This document shows, in pieces, positions 41,777-52,077 of a stretch of 64,000 nucleotides of DNA (position 1 is the stretch's first letter; every line of letters starts with the position of its first letter). A program made the translations under genes and the position numbers. The notes beneath the pieces were generated by a model. That model made no database searches. It was given only the letters and a program-made list of their open reading frames with translations, and was not told where the DNA came from. This stretch comes from Stomatobaculum sp. (GTDB lineage: Bacteria > Bacillota_A > Clostridia > Lachnospirales > Lachnospiraceae), in NCBI GenBank assembly GCA_017449925.1, contig JAFSYO010000124.1:43295-107294 (forward strand). Direction: 5' to 3'.

Positions 41777-42826
41777 TTACTGATTCCAGACCGCTTCGCG
41801 GTCCACAAGCTGGCTCTTCAGCAGCTCCTTGTACTCCTCGCTGGAGGTGTTGTCCAGCTGAAGTCCCAGGGCTTCCATTTCGCTCTTATACTCCTCATCC
41901 TCCATTGCCTTCAGAAGGGCTTCCGTCATGAAGTCCACCTTTTCCTGGTCAACGCCGGCCGGGTAGAAATAGCCGCGGCAGGCAAAGGCCCTGAGGCTTG
42001 CTCCGGTTGCTTCTTCAACAGTGGGAACATCCGGAAGGAAGGGAGAACGCTCCTTGTTGAATACGCAGAGACACTTCATCTGTCCGTCCTTAATATAACT
42101 GTTGATATCGGAAATGTCTGCGAAGAATACGTCAGTATCTTTGGAAAGGAACATACTCCTGGAATCCGAAGCGCCGTCCACAGGAATCACAACGATCTGA
42201 GTTCCGAAGTTCTTATTGAAGAATTCAGCCTTGGTGGCCTCGCCATCGGTGATGCCGGTCGCCTGGGCAGAGATCATGACCGGGTTTTCCTTCGCATAGG
42301 CAATAAAGCTGTCAATGTCGGTAAATCTATCCTCATCCCCGCGGATCGCCAGAACGCCGTTGTCGATCACCTGATTGACCAGCGGCTGGATGTTGTCCAG
42401 GGTGTACTCTCTGGGATTCTCCGGGTCAATGGCGCCAAACACAAAGTTGTGATTCACAAGGCCTAATGTGTAACCATCACTGTAGTTTCCGGTGATCAGG
42501 TCCGTCCAAGCGACCCATCCTCCGGAACCAGTCTTATTTTCAACCACTACATTCACACCGAGAACCTTCGCCAGGGATTTCGCCATGGTACGGGCTCCGA
42601 TATCCGTCCCGCCGCCTGCTGAGAAGGGACAGACCAGGGTCACAGTATCCGTGGGAAAATCCTCCTTCGCAGCTTCCTGTGCCGCAGAGGTTCCCGCTGG
42701 AGGAGCCTCTGTGGCGGCTGCCGTCGTGGCTGCCGCTGCAGTAGTCTCCGCCGGTTTGGATCCGCCGCAGGCCGCAAGGCTGAACGCTGCCGCCACTGCT
42801 GTCAGAATTGCAAGAGTCTTTTTCAT
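41777..42826 (-). CDS. tctC: Tripartite tricarboxylate transporter substrate-binding lipoprotein TctC
   Basis: 349 aa. Lipoprotein signal (LAACGGSKP), an Ala/Thr/Glu linker, then the TctC/Bug fold: VTLVCPFSAGGGTDIGARTM (ligand loop 1), VNVVVENKTGSGGWVAW and the central MFLSKDTDVFFADISD. It captures a carboxylate outside the membrane and delivers it to TctAB. GGAGGTAGG precedes the ATG. First of the three tct genes. Confidence 0.93.
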   Translation of the reverse strand: MKKTLAILTAVAAAFSLAACGGSKPAETTAAAATTAAATEAPPAGTSAAQEAAKEDFPTDTVTLVCPFSAGGGTDIGARTMAKSLAKVLGVNVVVENKTGSGGWVAWTDLITGNYSDGYTLGLVNHNFVFGAIDPENPREYTLDNIQPLVNQVIDNGVLAIRGDEDRFTDIDSFIAYAKENPVMISAQATGITDGEATKAEFFNKNFGTQIVVIPVDGASDSRSMFLSKDTDVFFADISDINSYIKDGQMKCLCVFNKERSPFLPDVPTVEEATGASLRAFACRGYFYPAGVDQEKVDFMTEALLKAMEDEEYKSEMEALGLQLDNTSSEEYKELLKSQLVDREAVWNQ

Positions 42827-42909
42827 AACCTACCTCCTTTTATTAAACTCCGGAAAACTCCGGATAGTTAACTATTGATGCTCCGGGAATCCGGTGCATG
42901 TTCAGGCCG

Positions 42910-44187
42910 TCATCGCTCCATCATAATATTGAGGATCTCCAAGTCTGTGGACTTCATACCTACACGGCCCATACGGCCTATGCTGGAGATCGTGTCCTCC
43001 ACGTTCTCTTTTACCATTCCTTCTCCAGGCTGGAAGGTGGAGTTGTGCACCCCCATCTTCATCCCTAAAAGGGCTGTCTGAAGGGCCGTTGAAATTTTGG
43101 CTGCGCAGGAGGATTTTGCTCCGTCGCAGACCATGCCGCCCACAGTAGCTATTGTATTGGTGATGGTATCCCGGAGTACTGAAACCGGATGGTCCAGAAG
43201 ATAGCAGATCCCGCAGGCCGCACCACATGCCGCGCTCACCACGCCGCAATATGCAGACAGGCTGCCGATGTAGTTTTTCTGGTGGACCGCTGTCAGGTTC
43301 GCCACCGCCAGGGACTTCAGGAGCTTTTCCCTTGAAACTCCTTCCTGTTCCGCGTAAATCACCACAGGGACGCTGACCGTGATCCCCTGGTTGCCGCTTC
43401 CGGAATTGATGACTACCGGCATGGGACACCCGTTCATTCTCGCATCACTCCCGGCGGCCGCCCATGCTCTCGCTTTGAGTCCCACCGTTGGGTGATCATT
43501 TCCCTCTATCAGGATCCGTCCCACCTGGGCACCGTAGGGAGTTTTCAGGCCTTCTTCACAGATTGCCATGTTGCAGCTGATTTGCGGCCCGATGATGGGT
43601 TCAAGATCTTCCGCGGACGCGGCGTCTGCGAAAGCAAGAATACTGTCTACTGTTAGAAGGGACTTGTCACCGTGCTCCTTTTTTTCTGCTTCACTCTCCG
43701 CTTCCTTCCGGAAAAGGATTTCGCCGTCCTTCTCAATGCGGGTGATGTTCCTGTGAGTGCCCTGGATCTCCACCAGGGCGGAGTGCTTTCCTCTCGTCAG
43801 CTCCACCACAATATAAAGCGTGGCTACATTTTCGATCAGGCGGCAGGTACAGAATTTTTCCCGAAGAAGCTTCCGGACCTTTTCCCTGTCGTTCTCCGTA
43901 ATGCCATCCAGGACAGCAAGCTCCTGGTCCGCTTTTCCTCCGACTATCCCGAGGACTGCTGCCACGTCGATTCCTTTCATCCCTCCGGAATTCGGCACTG
44001 TCACGCCCATCACGTTTTTCACGATATTGCCGCTGCAGGAGCAGATGCAGTGTTCCGGCATCTCCCCAAGCACATCCCTCGCCCTGGCTGCGGCAAAGGC
44101 AATCGCAATCGGCTCCGTGCATCCAAGAGCCACAATAAGCTCCGAGCGCAGTATGTTGAGATGATTCTGATACAGAGAAGCTTCCAT
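42910..44187 (-). CDS. L-cysteine desulfidase / serine dehydratase-like protein (UPF0597 family)
   Basis: 425 aa. Family marks: LIVALGCTEPIAIAFAAA, VTVPNSGGMKGIDVAA, INSGSGNQGITVSVPVV and YCGVVSAACGAACGICYLL, plus a late Cys pair region (GMVCDGAKSSCAAKI). The conserved Cys residues probably hold a 4Fe-4S cluster. Members degrade cysteine to pyruvate, ammonia and sulfide, or act on related beta-substituted amino acids. AAAAAGGAG precedes the ATG. It is transcribed just before tctC (83-base gap) and divergently from a LysR gene. Confidence 0.88.
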   Translation of the reverse strand: MEASLYQNHLNILRSELIVALGCTEPIAIAFAAARARDVLGEMPEHCICSCSGNIVKNVMGVTVPNSGGMKGIDVAAVLGIVGGKADQELAVLDGITENDREKVRKLLREKFCTCRLIENVATLYIVVELTRGKHSALVEIQGTHRNITRIEKDGEILFRKEAESEAEKKEHGDKSLLTVDSILAFADAASAEDLEPIIGPQISCNMAICEEGLKTPYGAQVGRILIEGNDHPTVGLKARAWAAAGSDARMNGCPMPVVINSGSGNQGITVSVPVVIYAEQEGVSREKLLKSLAVANLTAVHQKNYIGSLSAYCGVVSAACGAACGICYLLDHPVSVLRDTITNTIATVGGMVCDGAKSSCAAKISTALQTALLGMKMGVHNSTFQPGEGMVKENVEDTISSIGRMGRVGMKSTDLEILNIMMER

Positions 44188-44286
44188 ATTTTCTCCTTTT
44201 TATGAAACAGATTGTCCGGCTTCCGCCGACTGTGGTACAGTAACCCTGACAGACCCATAAACCCTGAAAAACGGACTGGAGTATAC

Positions 44287-45222
44287 ATGAATTTTCTGAA
44301 TCTTAGGTATTTTACGGTTGTTGCAGAAGAAGGCAGCATTACAGCAGCTTCCAGGAAGCTCTTTCTTTCCCAGCAGTCCCTCAGCAGGCATATTGCGAAG
44401 CTGGAAAAAGAATATGGTGTGGTTCTCCTGAACCGGACCCAGCCGCTCACACTGACTGAAGCCGGTCAGGTTCTGTATCATGACGCCAAAGCACTCCTTC
44501 ACCAGAAATCACAGACCGAAACGGCGCTGCAGGACATCCGGGATTTTCGTCAAGGAAGCCTGACCATCGGTATCACGCTCACCCGAGGAGCCGTGATCCT
44601 TCCGGAGATCCTTCCGGAATTCCATGCCAACTTTCCCCAGATCCGCGTAAATCTGAAGGAGGGAACCACACGCCAGATCAACAAGGCACTCTATGACGGC
44701 GAGTCTGACTTTAATATCGGCTTTTCCCTGAACGATCCGGAACATATTCTGGAAGAATTTCTCTACACAGAACATCTGATCGTTGTGTTTCCAAGGATCC
44801 TTCTTCCACTTCTTTCTCTGCAGGGAGACCAGGCTCTGCTGCCGGGCAGTCTTCAGAAACTTGATCTCTTTGCAGGCTGCCCTTTCCTCAGGATGACCAG
44901 CGGGAACTGGCTCCGCTCCATCTTTGACACCTGCTGCGCAGATAACGGAATTGAACCGGAAATCGTTCTGGAAACCTCCAGCATGGTGTCCCTTGTATCT
45001 CTCTGCGTTTCCGGTCTTGGCGCCATACTCCTTCCGGAAACTTTTGTAGAGCACGGGACCCTTTTTCACGGACACGCCTCCGAACAGGAGGATGTGATTC
45101 TGTTCCGGCTGGATTATCCGGCCGGGGACCGGGATGTGACCATAAATCTGCTGAAAGGCCGCTATCTTCCCCAGGGGGCCCGGGAACTGATTCGGATCGC
45201 CCGCCGATGCCTTAAGGTCTAG
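44287..45222 (+). CDS. LysR-family transcriptional regulator
   Basis: 311 aa. The helix-turn-helix is EGSITAASRKLFLSQQSLSRHIAKLE; the effector domain starts GSLTIGITLTRGAVILPE. GGAG sets the ATG at 44287. It is divergent from the desulfidase gene across a 99-base gap, the classic LysR arrangement, so it probably controls that gene and the tct operon. Its end overlaps the convergent UroD-family gene by 4 bases. Confidence 0.9.
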   Translation: MNFLNLRYFTVVAEEGSITAASRKLFLSQQSLSRHIAKLEKEYGVVLLNRTQPLTLTEAGQVLYHDAKALLHQKSQTETALQDIRDFRQGSLTIGITLTRGAVILPEILPEFHANFPQIRVNLKEGTTRQINKALYDGESDFNIGFSLNDPEHILEEFLYTEHLIVVFPRILLPLLSLQGDQALLPGSLQKLDLFAGCPFLRMTSGNWLRSIFDTCCADNGIEPEIVLETSSMVSLVSLCVSGLGAILLPETFVEHGTLFHGHASEQEDVILFRLDYPAGDRDVTINLLKGRYLPQGARELIRIARRCLKV

Positions 45223-46220
45223 TAACGGATCTTCCCCTCCACCTGATCCTTTGTATTACGGATAAAGCGGAGCATCTCCTCATCCAACGGGTAGCGTATA
45301 ACGCATCCGGGTGTCAGAATCAGGTTCCTGCCATCTGTAATCCGGAGGCACTTAAAAATCTGATTCCGGATTTCGTTGTGTCTGCAGGAAGTGATATCCA
45401 TCCGGTTCAACCCGCCCATCAGGCACTTCCCGGAAAGGAGGGCTGCTTCATCCACCGACGGAAGAGACTCCCATGCGTGCCAGTTAAAGCAGTGCACCGG
45501 ATAATCCTTCAGAAGATCAAACATGATGTCTGTTCCGTGGGCGTGGATGGTATTCATCCATCCGCCGGAAGCCGCTTTCAGGACTCTGCAGTCATAAGGA
45601 ACACCGAATTCCTGATACTCCTCCGTATTCATGAAGCTGTATGTGCTGCTCTGGGAGGCGAAAAACACCCCATCCGCTCCATGTTCTATAGCCGCTGCCG
45701 CTACCTTGCAGGTTGTCTCTGTAATGACATCCAGAGCGCTGTGAAGCGCATCCTTCTGTCCCGCATCCAGATACGAACGAATGGTATTTCCGGAAAGCTT
45801 GTTTGCTATGGTCACCGGGCTGAAGACTGTAAAGATCACTGGAACATCATCATCTCTTACCTGCCTCAGAACCAGGTCCAGGCCTCTTAACTCCCTGGCT
45901 AGACTCCCCTTTTCCACGGAGCATGGCTGCAGATTCCTCCAGTCTTCCACGGAATGGATCGGGGTCTTCGTTACCCTGGCCACGCCTCCAAGGGGAATCT
46001 GGGAATAATCGATGACGCAGCCGAAGTCTTCAATAGCGTACATCCCATTATTCATGGTCTTGATAAAATCCAAGTCATATTTCCGGAAAAAGCGGACTGT
46101 CTCGTCTGCAAGTTTCTCCGGATCCAAGTCAATCCCGGGCAGATGTGTCCAGAACGCATAAGGCAGTTTGTCCGGACGCTGGCCATTAACAGCAGCCCGG
46201 ATTCTCTCTCTCTTTGTCAT
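45219..46220 (-). CDS. Uroporphyrinogen decarboxylase-fold (URO-D family) protein
   Basis: 333 aa. MTKRERIRAAVNGQRPDKLPYAFW is the usual start of URO-D-fold proteins; GADGVFFASQS, IHAHGTDIMFDLL and the late DGRNLILTPGCVI follow the barrel. The family includes heme-pathway HemE and many corrinoid-dependent methyltransferases. No corrinoid protein is adjacent and HemE-specific residues are not obvious, so a methyltransferase-like role is more likely. Start preceded by AGGAGG. Confidence 0.8.
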   Translation of the reverse strand: MTKRERIRAAVNGQRPDKLPYAFWTHLPGIDLDPEKLADETVRFFRKYDLDFIKTMNNGMYAIEDFGCVIDYSQIPLGGVARVTKTPIHSVEDWRNLQPCSVEKGSLARELRGLDLVLRQVRDDDVPVIFTVFSPVTIANKLSGNTIRSYLDAGQKDALHSALDVITETTCKVAAAAIEHGADGVFFASQSSTYSFMNTEEYQEFGVPYDCRVLKAASGGWMNTIHAHGTDIMFDLLKDYPVHCFNWHAWESLPSVDEAALLSGKCLMGGLNRMDITSCRHNEIRNQIFKCLRITDGRNLILTPGCVIRYPLDEEMLRFIRNTKDQVEGKIRY

Positions 46221-46367
46221 ACTAAACCTCCTTATCCTGGTTTTGAGTATATGAGATCGAGAAACACTTGTCTAACACGTTTTCCTGTAATATCCACAAC
46301 CTAATGATTGTATGTTGTCTCAGGTATATGAGTGCAAGTCCCGCTAGCAACGTTTCATCATAAAAAA

Positions 46368-46389
46368 ACCTTACGCCATAACGTGAGTT
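46368..46389. promoter_or_regulatory. MerR-type operator-like inverted repeat
   Basis: CCTTACG-CCATAA-CGTGAG resembles the operators of MerR-family activators, with TATGAT-like bases following on the minus strand. No MerR gene is in the window, so it may be an orphan promoter. Toward the minus strand it would read to the UroD-family gene. Confidence 0.35.
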
Positions 46390-46439
46390 ACAGCACAAGG
46401 CTTCTGGTTTTACTAATATTATACCTATTCCCATTTATA

Positions 46440-46831
46440 ATCATGTCTTTTCCCTAGTTGGACAGCGTAAAGCCGTTGACAGTTGAAGATAAAGAACCTT
46501 CCCCCTGATACAGATTAAACGATGTGTCTAATTGTGGTCTTTTGTTTCTCCGTCTGTATCTGTCAGTCAAATCGCCTCCGATATCGATTCCTCTTGCGTT
46601 CTGATTCCTTGACTGTAGAAAACCGTCAAAAGTCCTTTGACGTCAACCTGCCTTTGACTGTTTTTCCAACAGATTGCCTCTGGAAATTACACTACATCGC
46701 CCTGCCAGGGGACTTGCCTGATTCTCAGTACAGTACCTTGCGCAAGGCGATGTTATTGAAAAGAAATCATTTCAATTCATCTCCACGCAGTATATTATCT
46801 ATACAAAATTGTTTAATAATGGAGGCTTTCT
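46440..46831. other. Gene-free intergenic stretch with repeated TTGAC motifs
   Basis: No convincing gene. TTGAC-type pentamers recur in both orientations (46473, 46565, 46607, 46621, 46636, 46653). One 107-codon open frame has no Shine-Dalgarno and odd composition and was not accepted. Confidence 0.4.
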
Positions 46832-47338
46832 ATGGCTGTCGGTGATCGAATCAAGCGCGCCCGGAATTTCCGTGGCCTGACACAAAGGGAACTGGGCATT
46901 GCCGCCGGACTCGACGAACGAAGCGCCGATATCCGTATCGCGCAATATGAGAGCGGGACCCGCACCCCGAAGGAGGACCTGCTCCGCAGGATCGCCGAGG
47001 TGCTGGATGTCAATTACCGTTCCCTGTATGAACCGACACTCTATGCGGCAGAAGACATCATGTATTCCCTTTTTGAACTGGACGAATACTATCCCCACAC
47101 TTCCCAGTATGAGATCACCGATACCTCGGATCCGGATTCTCCGGAAATACATATGGCACTCAGCTTCCGCAATCATCTCCTTGACGGCTTCCTGAAGGAG
47201 TGGCAGCTCCGAAAGCAGCAGCTGGCCGATGGCGAGATCACGCAGGAAGAGTACCTGGAATGGAAGCTGAACTGGCCCCAGACGGCTGACGGGTGCGGAA
47301 AACATACGCCGGGCCGCCGGTGGCGCAAGTCTGAATAA
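46832..47338 (+). CDS. XRE-family helix-turn-helix regulator
   Basis: 168 aa. The XRE domain covers residues 1-65 (IKRARNFRGLTQRELGIAAG, RIAQYESGTRTPKEDLLRRI, LDVNYRSLYE). A C-terminal part of about 100 residues holds an acidic helix (LADGEITQEEYLEWKLNW) and a basic tail. TGGAGG precedes the ATG. It stands alone and is convergent with guaA; its target is unknown. Confidence 0.85.
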   Translation: MAVGDRIKRARNFRGLTQRELGIAAGLDERSADIRIAQYESGTRTPKEDLLRRIAEVLDVNYRSLYEPTLYAAEDIMYSLFELDEYYPHTSQYEITDTSDPDSPEIHMALSFRNHLLDGFLKEWQLRKQQLADGEITQEEYLEWKLNWPQTADGCGKHTPGRRWRKSE

Positions 47339-47340
47339 AA

Positions 47341-47400
47341 AAAAGAGACAAATAAAAAACACCCTCTGAAAACTTGTGGTTTCCAGAGGGCATTTTCATG
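47341..47400 (+). repeat. Dispersed hairpin repeat, copy 2
   Basis: ACCCTCTGAAAAC-TTGTG-GTTTCCAGAGGG then CATTTTCATG; an outer pair AGAGACA/TGTCTCT extends the stem. It directly follows the XRE stop and may end its transcript. Matches 31215-31284. Confidence 0.7.
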
Positions 47401-47504
47401 TCTCTGTATGATGACAAACGGCTGATACAGTATCAAAACAGTATCATTTTCCGTCTGTGACCCCGGAAGTTGGCTTAAAATAAGGCCTTTTCAGAATCCC
47501 GGAA

Positions 47505-49061
47505 TTATTCCAGCTCGATCGTTCCCGGTGGTTTGCTCGTGATGTCGTACATGACGCGGTTCACGTGCCGCACCTCGTTAATAATGCGGCTGGTGATCTT
47601 CTGGAGCAGCGGCCACGGGATCTCCGCGCTCTCCGCCGTCATGAAGTCGATGGTCTTCACGGCGCGGAGGCACACGGCATAATCGTAGGTGCGCTCGTCT
47701 CCCATGACGCCCACGGAGCGCATGTTGGTGAGAGCCGCGAAGTACTGGTTCAGCTCCCGGTCCAGTCCTGCCGCCGCAACTTCCTCCCGGAAGATCGCGT
47801 CCGCGTCCTGCACCATCTTCACCTTCTCCTCCGTCACCTCGCCGATGATGCGGATGCCGAGGCCCGGTCCCGGGAAGGGCTGGCGGAATACCAGCTTCTC
47901 AGGAATGCCCAGCTCCAGTCCCACCTTGCGGACTTCGTCCTTGAAAAGGGCCCTGAGGGGTTCGATGATCTCCTTGAAATCCACGTGATCCGGCAGTCCT
48001 CCCACGTTGTGGTGGGACTTGATCACCGCGCTTTCTCCGCCGAGGCCGCTCTCCACCACGTCAGGGTAGATGGTCCCCTGGGCCAGGAAGTCCACGGCGC
48101 CGATCTTCTTTGCTTCCGCCTCAAAGACGCGGATGAACTCCTCGCCGATGATGTGGCGCTTTGCCTCGGGCTCGCTGACGCCCGCCAGTTTATCGTAGAA
48201 ATGCTTCTTTGCGTCCACATGGACATAGTTCAGCTGATAGGGGCCGGAGGGACCGAAGACCGCGTCCACCTCCTCCGCCTCGTTCTTCCGGAGCAGGCCG
48301 TGGTCCACGAACACGCAGGTCAGCTGCTCCCCGATGGCTTTCGACAGGAGGACTGCCGCCACGGAGGAGTCCACGCCGCCGGAGAGTCCCAGGAGCACTC
48401 TTCCGCTGCCGACCTTTTCCCGGATCCTCTCGATGGTGCTGCGGGCGAAGGCGTCCATTTTCCAGCTGCCGCTGCAGCCGCAGATGTCCCGGACAAAGTT
48501 GCCCAGGATCCTGGAGCCCTCCGCCGTGTGCAGGACCTCCGGATGGAACTGAATCGCGTAGAGTCCCTTCTGCCGGTCCTCGCAGACCGCCACAGGGCAG
48601 TTCAGCGAATGGGCCGCCACGGTGAAGCCCGGCGCCATGCGGGAGATATAGTCAAAATGGCTCATCCAGACGATGGTGCGCTCCGGCACTCCCTTCAGCA
48701 GGGGAGAATCCGCGGCGTCCACCTGGATCTCCGTCCTTCCGTACTCCCGGAAAGCGGCCCTGGCCACATTGCCCCCCAGGACCCACTGCATCAGCTGTGC
48801 GCCGTAGCAGAGTCCCAGAACCGGGATCCCGAGGGCGAACAGCTCCGGGGCGCAGGAGGCGGCGCCTTCTTCATAGCAGCTCGCCGGACCTCCGGTCAGG
48901 ATGATGCCCTTCGGCGCCATCTCCCGGATCTTCTCCAGAGGGGTACGATAGGAATAGATCTCGCAGTAGACGTTGTTCTCCCTGACCCGGCGCGCCACCA
49001 GCTGGTTGTACTGTCCGCCGAAATCAATGACGATGATTTTTTCCTGGTTCTGAACTTCCAT
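47505..49061 (-). CDS. guaA: GMP synthase (glutamine-hydrolysing)
   Basis: 518 aa. Glutamine amidotransferase domain with the catalytic Cys in [11 protein letters not shown] and [12 protein letters not shown]-loop ATPase domain [16 protein letters not shown], and the C-terminal dimerisation domain ending KPPGTIELE. Converts XMP to GMP using glutamine and ATP. GGAGAA precedes the ATG. It starts 13 bases after uvrA on the same strand, so it is probably also transcribed from the uvrA promoter. Confidence 0.97.
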   Translation of the reverse strand: MEVQNQEKIIVIDFGGQYNQLVARRVRENNVYCEIYSYRTPLEKIREMAPKGIILTGGPASCYEEGAASCAPELFALGIPVLGLCYGAQLMQWVLGGNVARAAFREYGRTEIQVDAADSPLLKGVPERTIVWMSHFDYISRMAPGFTVAAHSLNCPVAVCEDRQKGLYAIQFHPEVLHTAEGSRILGNFVRDICGCSGSWKMDAFARSTIERIREKVGSGRVLLGLSGGVDSSVAAVLLSKAIGEQLTCVFVDHGLLRKNEAEEVDAVFGPSGPYQLNYVHVDAKKHFYDKLAGVSEPEAKRHIIGEEFIRVFEAEAKKIGAVDFLAQGTIYPDVVESGLGGESAVIKSHHNVGGLPDHVDFKEIIEPLRALFKDEVRKVGLELGIPEKLVFRQPFPGPGLGIRIIGEVTEEKVKMVQDADAIFREEVAAAGLDRELNQYFAALTNMRSVGVMGDERTYDYAVCLRAVKTIDFMTAESAEIPWPLLQKITSRIINEVRHVNRVMYDITSKPPGTIELE

Positions 49062-49074
49062 AGTCTGTTCTCCT

Positions 49075-51897
49075 TTACAGGAATCTCCTCAGATACTGCC
49101 CGGTCCAGGAGTGCGGGATAGCTGCCACCTGCTCCGGCGTTCCTTCGGCGATGACGGTGCCTCCGCCGTCTCCGCCTTCCGGTCCCATGTCGATAATATA
49201 ATCGGCGGTCTTGATGACGTCAAGATTGTGTTCGATCACCACGACGGAATTCCCGTTGTCGGAGAGGCGCCGCAGGATCTCCACCAGCTTGTGGACGTCT
49301 GCGAAATGGAGACCGGTTGTGGGCTCGTCCAGGATGTACATGGTCCTGCCGGTGCCTCGTCTGGAGAGTTCCGTCGCCAGCTTGATGCGCTGGGCCTCGC
49401 CGCCGGAGAGCTCCGTGCTGGGTTGGCCCAGACGGATGTAGGAAAGTCCCACATCGTAAAGGGTCTGGATCTTTCTCAGGACACTGGGCACGTTCTTAAA
49501 GAACTCCACAGCCTCCTCCACCGTCATATTCAGGACGTCATAGATGGACTTCCCCTTGTACTTCACCTCCAAGGTCTCGCGGTTGTACCGCTTTCCGCGG
49601 CACACTTCGCATGGCACGTAGACGTCCGGGAGGAAATGCATTTCGATCTTGATGATGCCGTCGCCGGAGCAGGCTTCGCAGCGTCCGCCCTTCACGTTGA
49701 AGCTGAAGCGCCCTTTGGAGTAGCCCCGTGCCTTGGCGTCCGCCGTGGCCGCGAACAGGTCGCGGATCATGTCGAAAACACCGGTATAGGTGGCCGGGTT
49801 GGAGCGGGGCGTCCTTCCGATGGGGGACTGGTCGATGGCGATGACCTTATCCAGCTTCTCCAGGCCCTCGATCTCCCGGAAGGCCCCGGGGATGGTATGG
49901 GCCCGGTTCAGTTTTTTCGCAAGATACTTATACAGGATCTCGTTTACCAGGGAGGATTTTCCGGAACCGGACACGCCGGTCACGCAGGTCATGACCCCCA
50001 GTGGGAACTGCACGTCGATGTTCTTCAGATTGTGCTCCGCTGCGCCCCGGACCGTAAGCCACCCGGAAGGCTCTCTTCTGGTCTCCGGCACCGGGATCTT
50101 CAGTTCGCCTGCCAGGTATTTTCCCGTGATGCTGACGGGGTTCTTCATGAGATCCTCCGCGGTGCCTTCCGCCACGATCTCACCGCCGTGTTCTCCTGCC
50201 TCGGGCCCCAGGTCCACGATCCAGTCGGCGCTCCGCATCGTATCTTCGTCGTGCTCCACGACGATCACGGAGTTTCCCAGGTCCCGGAGATGCTTCAGGG
50301 TCCCCAGGAGCTTGTCGTTGTCCCTCTGGTGCAGGCCGATGCTGGGCTCGTCCAGGATGTAGGCGACACCCACCAAGCCGGAGCCGATCTGGGTGGCGAG
50401 GCGGATCCGCTGGGCCTCTCCGCCGGAAAGTGTCCCCGTGGCCCGGCTCAGGGACAGATAATCCAGTCCCACGTTGATCAGGAAACTGACCCTGTTCCGG
50501 ATCTCCTTCAGGATCTGCTCTCCGATGAGTTTCTGGGTATCGGTGAGCTCCAGCCGGTCCATCCAGGTCCGGAAGTTCGTGATGGACATATCCGTGGCGT
50601 CGTAGATGTTCCGGTCTCCCACAGTCACGGCCAGGCTGGACTGCTTCAGCCTCTTCCCGCCGCACTGCTTGCAGGGGGTGATGCGCATGTAAGATTCGTA
50701 CTCCGCCTTCTGGCTCTCGGAGAAAGTCTCCTTGTAGCGGCGGTTCTCGTTCTCGATCAGTCCCTCAAAGGGCACATCGTAGACGCCCTCGCCTCTCTGG
50801 CTCTTGTAGCGGACCTTGATCACCTCTCCATTGGTACCGTGGACCAGAATATCCTGGATCTTCTTCGGGTAGTCCTTAAAGGGCGTGTCCAGGTTGAAGC
50901 CGTAGTGCTCCGCCAGGGCGTGGAGCACGGCGTTGGAAAAACTGCCTTTCTGGGAAGAGGAAGCCCAGCCGGGAGCGATGATGGCTCCCTCGTTGATGGA
51001 AAGGGACATGTCCGGGATCATAAGGTCCAGGTCAAACTCCATCTTGTAGCCAAGGCCGAGACAGTCCGGGCAGGCGCCGTAGGGATTGTTGAAAGAAAAG
51101 CTGCGGGGCTCCACCTCCTCCACGGAGATGCCGCAGTCCGGACAGGCGTAGCTTTGGGAGAAGTTGATCTCCTGCCCGCCGATCACATCCACCGCGGCGA
51201 TGCCGCCGGTCAGCGCCAGGGCGCTTTCCAGAGAGTCCGTCAGACGTTTCTGGATGCCCTCCCGCACCACCAGGCGGTCCACCACCACCTCGACGGTGTG
51301 CTTCAGGTTCTTGTCCAGGGCGATCTCCTCCGACAGTTCGTAGAGGCTTCCGTCCACCCGGACCCTCACGTAGCCGCTCTTCTTCGCCTGGGCCAGGACC
51401 TTCTCATGGCGTCCTTTCTTTCCCCGGACCACCGGGGCCAGGATCTGGAACCTGGTCTTTTCCGGCAGCGCCAGGATCTGGTCCACCATCTGGTCGATGG
51501 ACTGCCGGGTGATGGGCTTTCCGCAGTTCGGGCAGTGGGGAATGCCGATCCTGGCGTACAGAAGACGCATGTAGTCGTAGATCTCCGTCACCGTACCCAC
51601 GGTGGAGCGAGGGTTCCGGTTCGTGCTCTTCTGGTCGATGGAGATCGCGGGGGAAAGCCCCTCAATGCTCTCCACCTCCGGTTTTTCCATGCGTCCCAGG
51701 AACATGCGGGCATAGGAAGAAAGGGACTCCATATAGCGCCGCTGCCCCTCCGCGTAGATCGTATCAAAAGCAAGGCTCGACTTGCCCGAGCCCGAAAGAC
51801 CGGTGAGCACCACCAGTTCGTTTCTTGGAATATTCAAAGAGACATGCTTCAGGTTGTGTTCCGAAGCGCCCCGTATCTTTATGTACTGTTTCGGCAT
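49075..51897 (-). CDS. uvrA: Excinuclease ABC subunit A
   Basis: 940 aa, normal length. Two ABC modules with Walker [15 protein letters not shown] and [15 protein letters not shown], signatures [14 protein letters not shown] and [15 protein letters not shown], and zinc modules [20 protein letters not shown] and CEACSGDG...CEVCRGKR. It is the damage-recognition subunit of nucleotide excision repair. CGGAGGA sets the ATG at 51897, 27 bases downstream of an alternative. A promoter overlapped by a LexA box lies upstream. Confidence 0.98.
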   Translation of the reverse strand: MPKQYIKIRGASEHNLKHVSLNIPRNELVVLTGLSGSGKSSLAFDTIYAEGQRRYMESLSSYARMFLGRMEKPEVESIEGLSPAISIDQKSTNRNPRSTVGTVTEIYDYMRLLYARIGIPHCPNCGKPITRQSIDQMVDQILALPEKTRFQILAPVVRGKKGRHEKVLAQAKKSGYVRVRVDGSLYELSEEIALDKNLKHTVEVVVDRLVVREGIQKRLTDSLESALALTGGIAAVDVIGGQEINFSQSYACPDCGISVEEVEPRSFSFNNPYGACPDCLGLGYKMEFDLDLMIPDMSLSINEGAIIAPGWASSSQKGSFSNAVLHALAEHYGFNLDTPFKDYPKKIQDILVHGTNGEVIKVRYKSQRGEGVYDVPFEGLIENENRRYKETFSESQKAEYESYMRITPCKQCGGKRLKQSSLAVTVGDRNIYDATDMSITNFRTWMDRLELTDTQKLIGEQILKEIRNRVSFLINVGLDYLSLSRATGTLSGGEAQRIRLATQIGSGLVGVAYILDEPSIGLHQRDNDKLLGTLKHLRDLGNSVIVVEHDEDTMRSADWIVDLGPEAGEHGGEIVAEGTAEDLMKNPVSITGKYLAGELKIPVPETRREPSGWLTVRGAAEHNLKNIDVQFPLGVMTCVTGVSGSGKSSLVNEILYKYLAKKLNRAHTIPGAFREIEGLEKLDKVIAIDQSPIGRTPRSNPATYTGVFDMIRDLFAATADAKARGYSKGRFSFNVKGGRCEACSGDGIIKIEMHFLPDVYVPCEVCRGKRYNRETLEVKYKGKSIYDVLNMTVEEAVEFFKNVPSVLRKIQTLYDVGLSYIRLGQPSTELSGGEAQRIKLATELSRRGTGRTMYILDEPTTGLHFADVHKLVEILRRLSDNGNSVVVIEHNLDVIKTADYIIDMGPEGGDGGGTVIAEGTPEQVAAIPHSWTGQYLRRFL

Positions 51898-51968
51898 ACG
51901 CCGTCCTCCGTCCGCGCTATTCACGCCATCCGCGCCCCGCTGATGCCGCGGCGGCGCTTTCTGGTCTC

Positions 51969-51982
51969 CGAACTTCTGTTCG
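51969..51982. promoter_or_regulatory. LexA (SOS) box at uvrA
   Basis: CGAAC-AGAA-GTTCG on the minus strand: perfect 5-base arms of the Firmicutes LexA/DinR consensus CGAACNNNNGTTCG. It sits just downstream of the -10, where a repressor would block transcription. Confidence 0.85.
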
Positions 51983-51988
51983 AAAATC

Positions 51989-52017
51989 AGTATAGCACAG
52001 AATCCTTTCTATGGCAA
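51989..52017 (-). promoter_or_regulatory. Promoter of uvrA
   Basis: Minus strand TTGCCA (52012-52017), 17-base spacer, TATACT (51989-51994). Confidence 0.75.
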
Positions 52018-52077
52018 ATACAACACGCAGCCACGCATGGCAGCGCAAGTGACTTAAGGCGCTCCCCGGAAGCAGCT

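Noticed and set aside
46522..46845. 107-codon frame before the XRE gene
   Set aside because: No Shine-Dalgarno, overlaps the XRE start, and composition is unlike the neighbours.
47565..49121. Open frame of 518 codons on the plus strand
   Set aside because: Exact antisense shadow of guaA, with no motif and no start signal.
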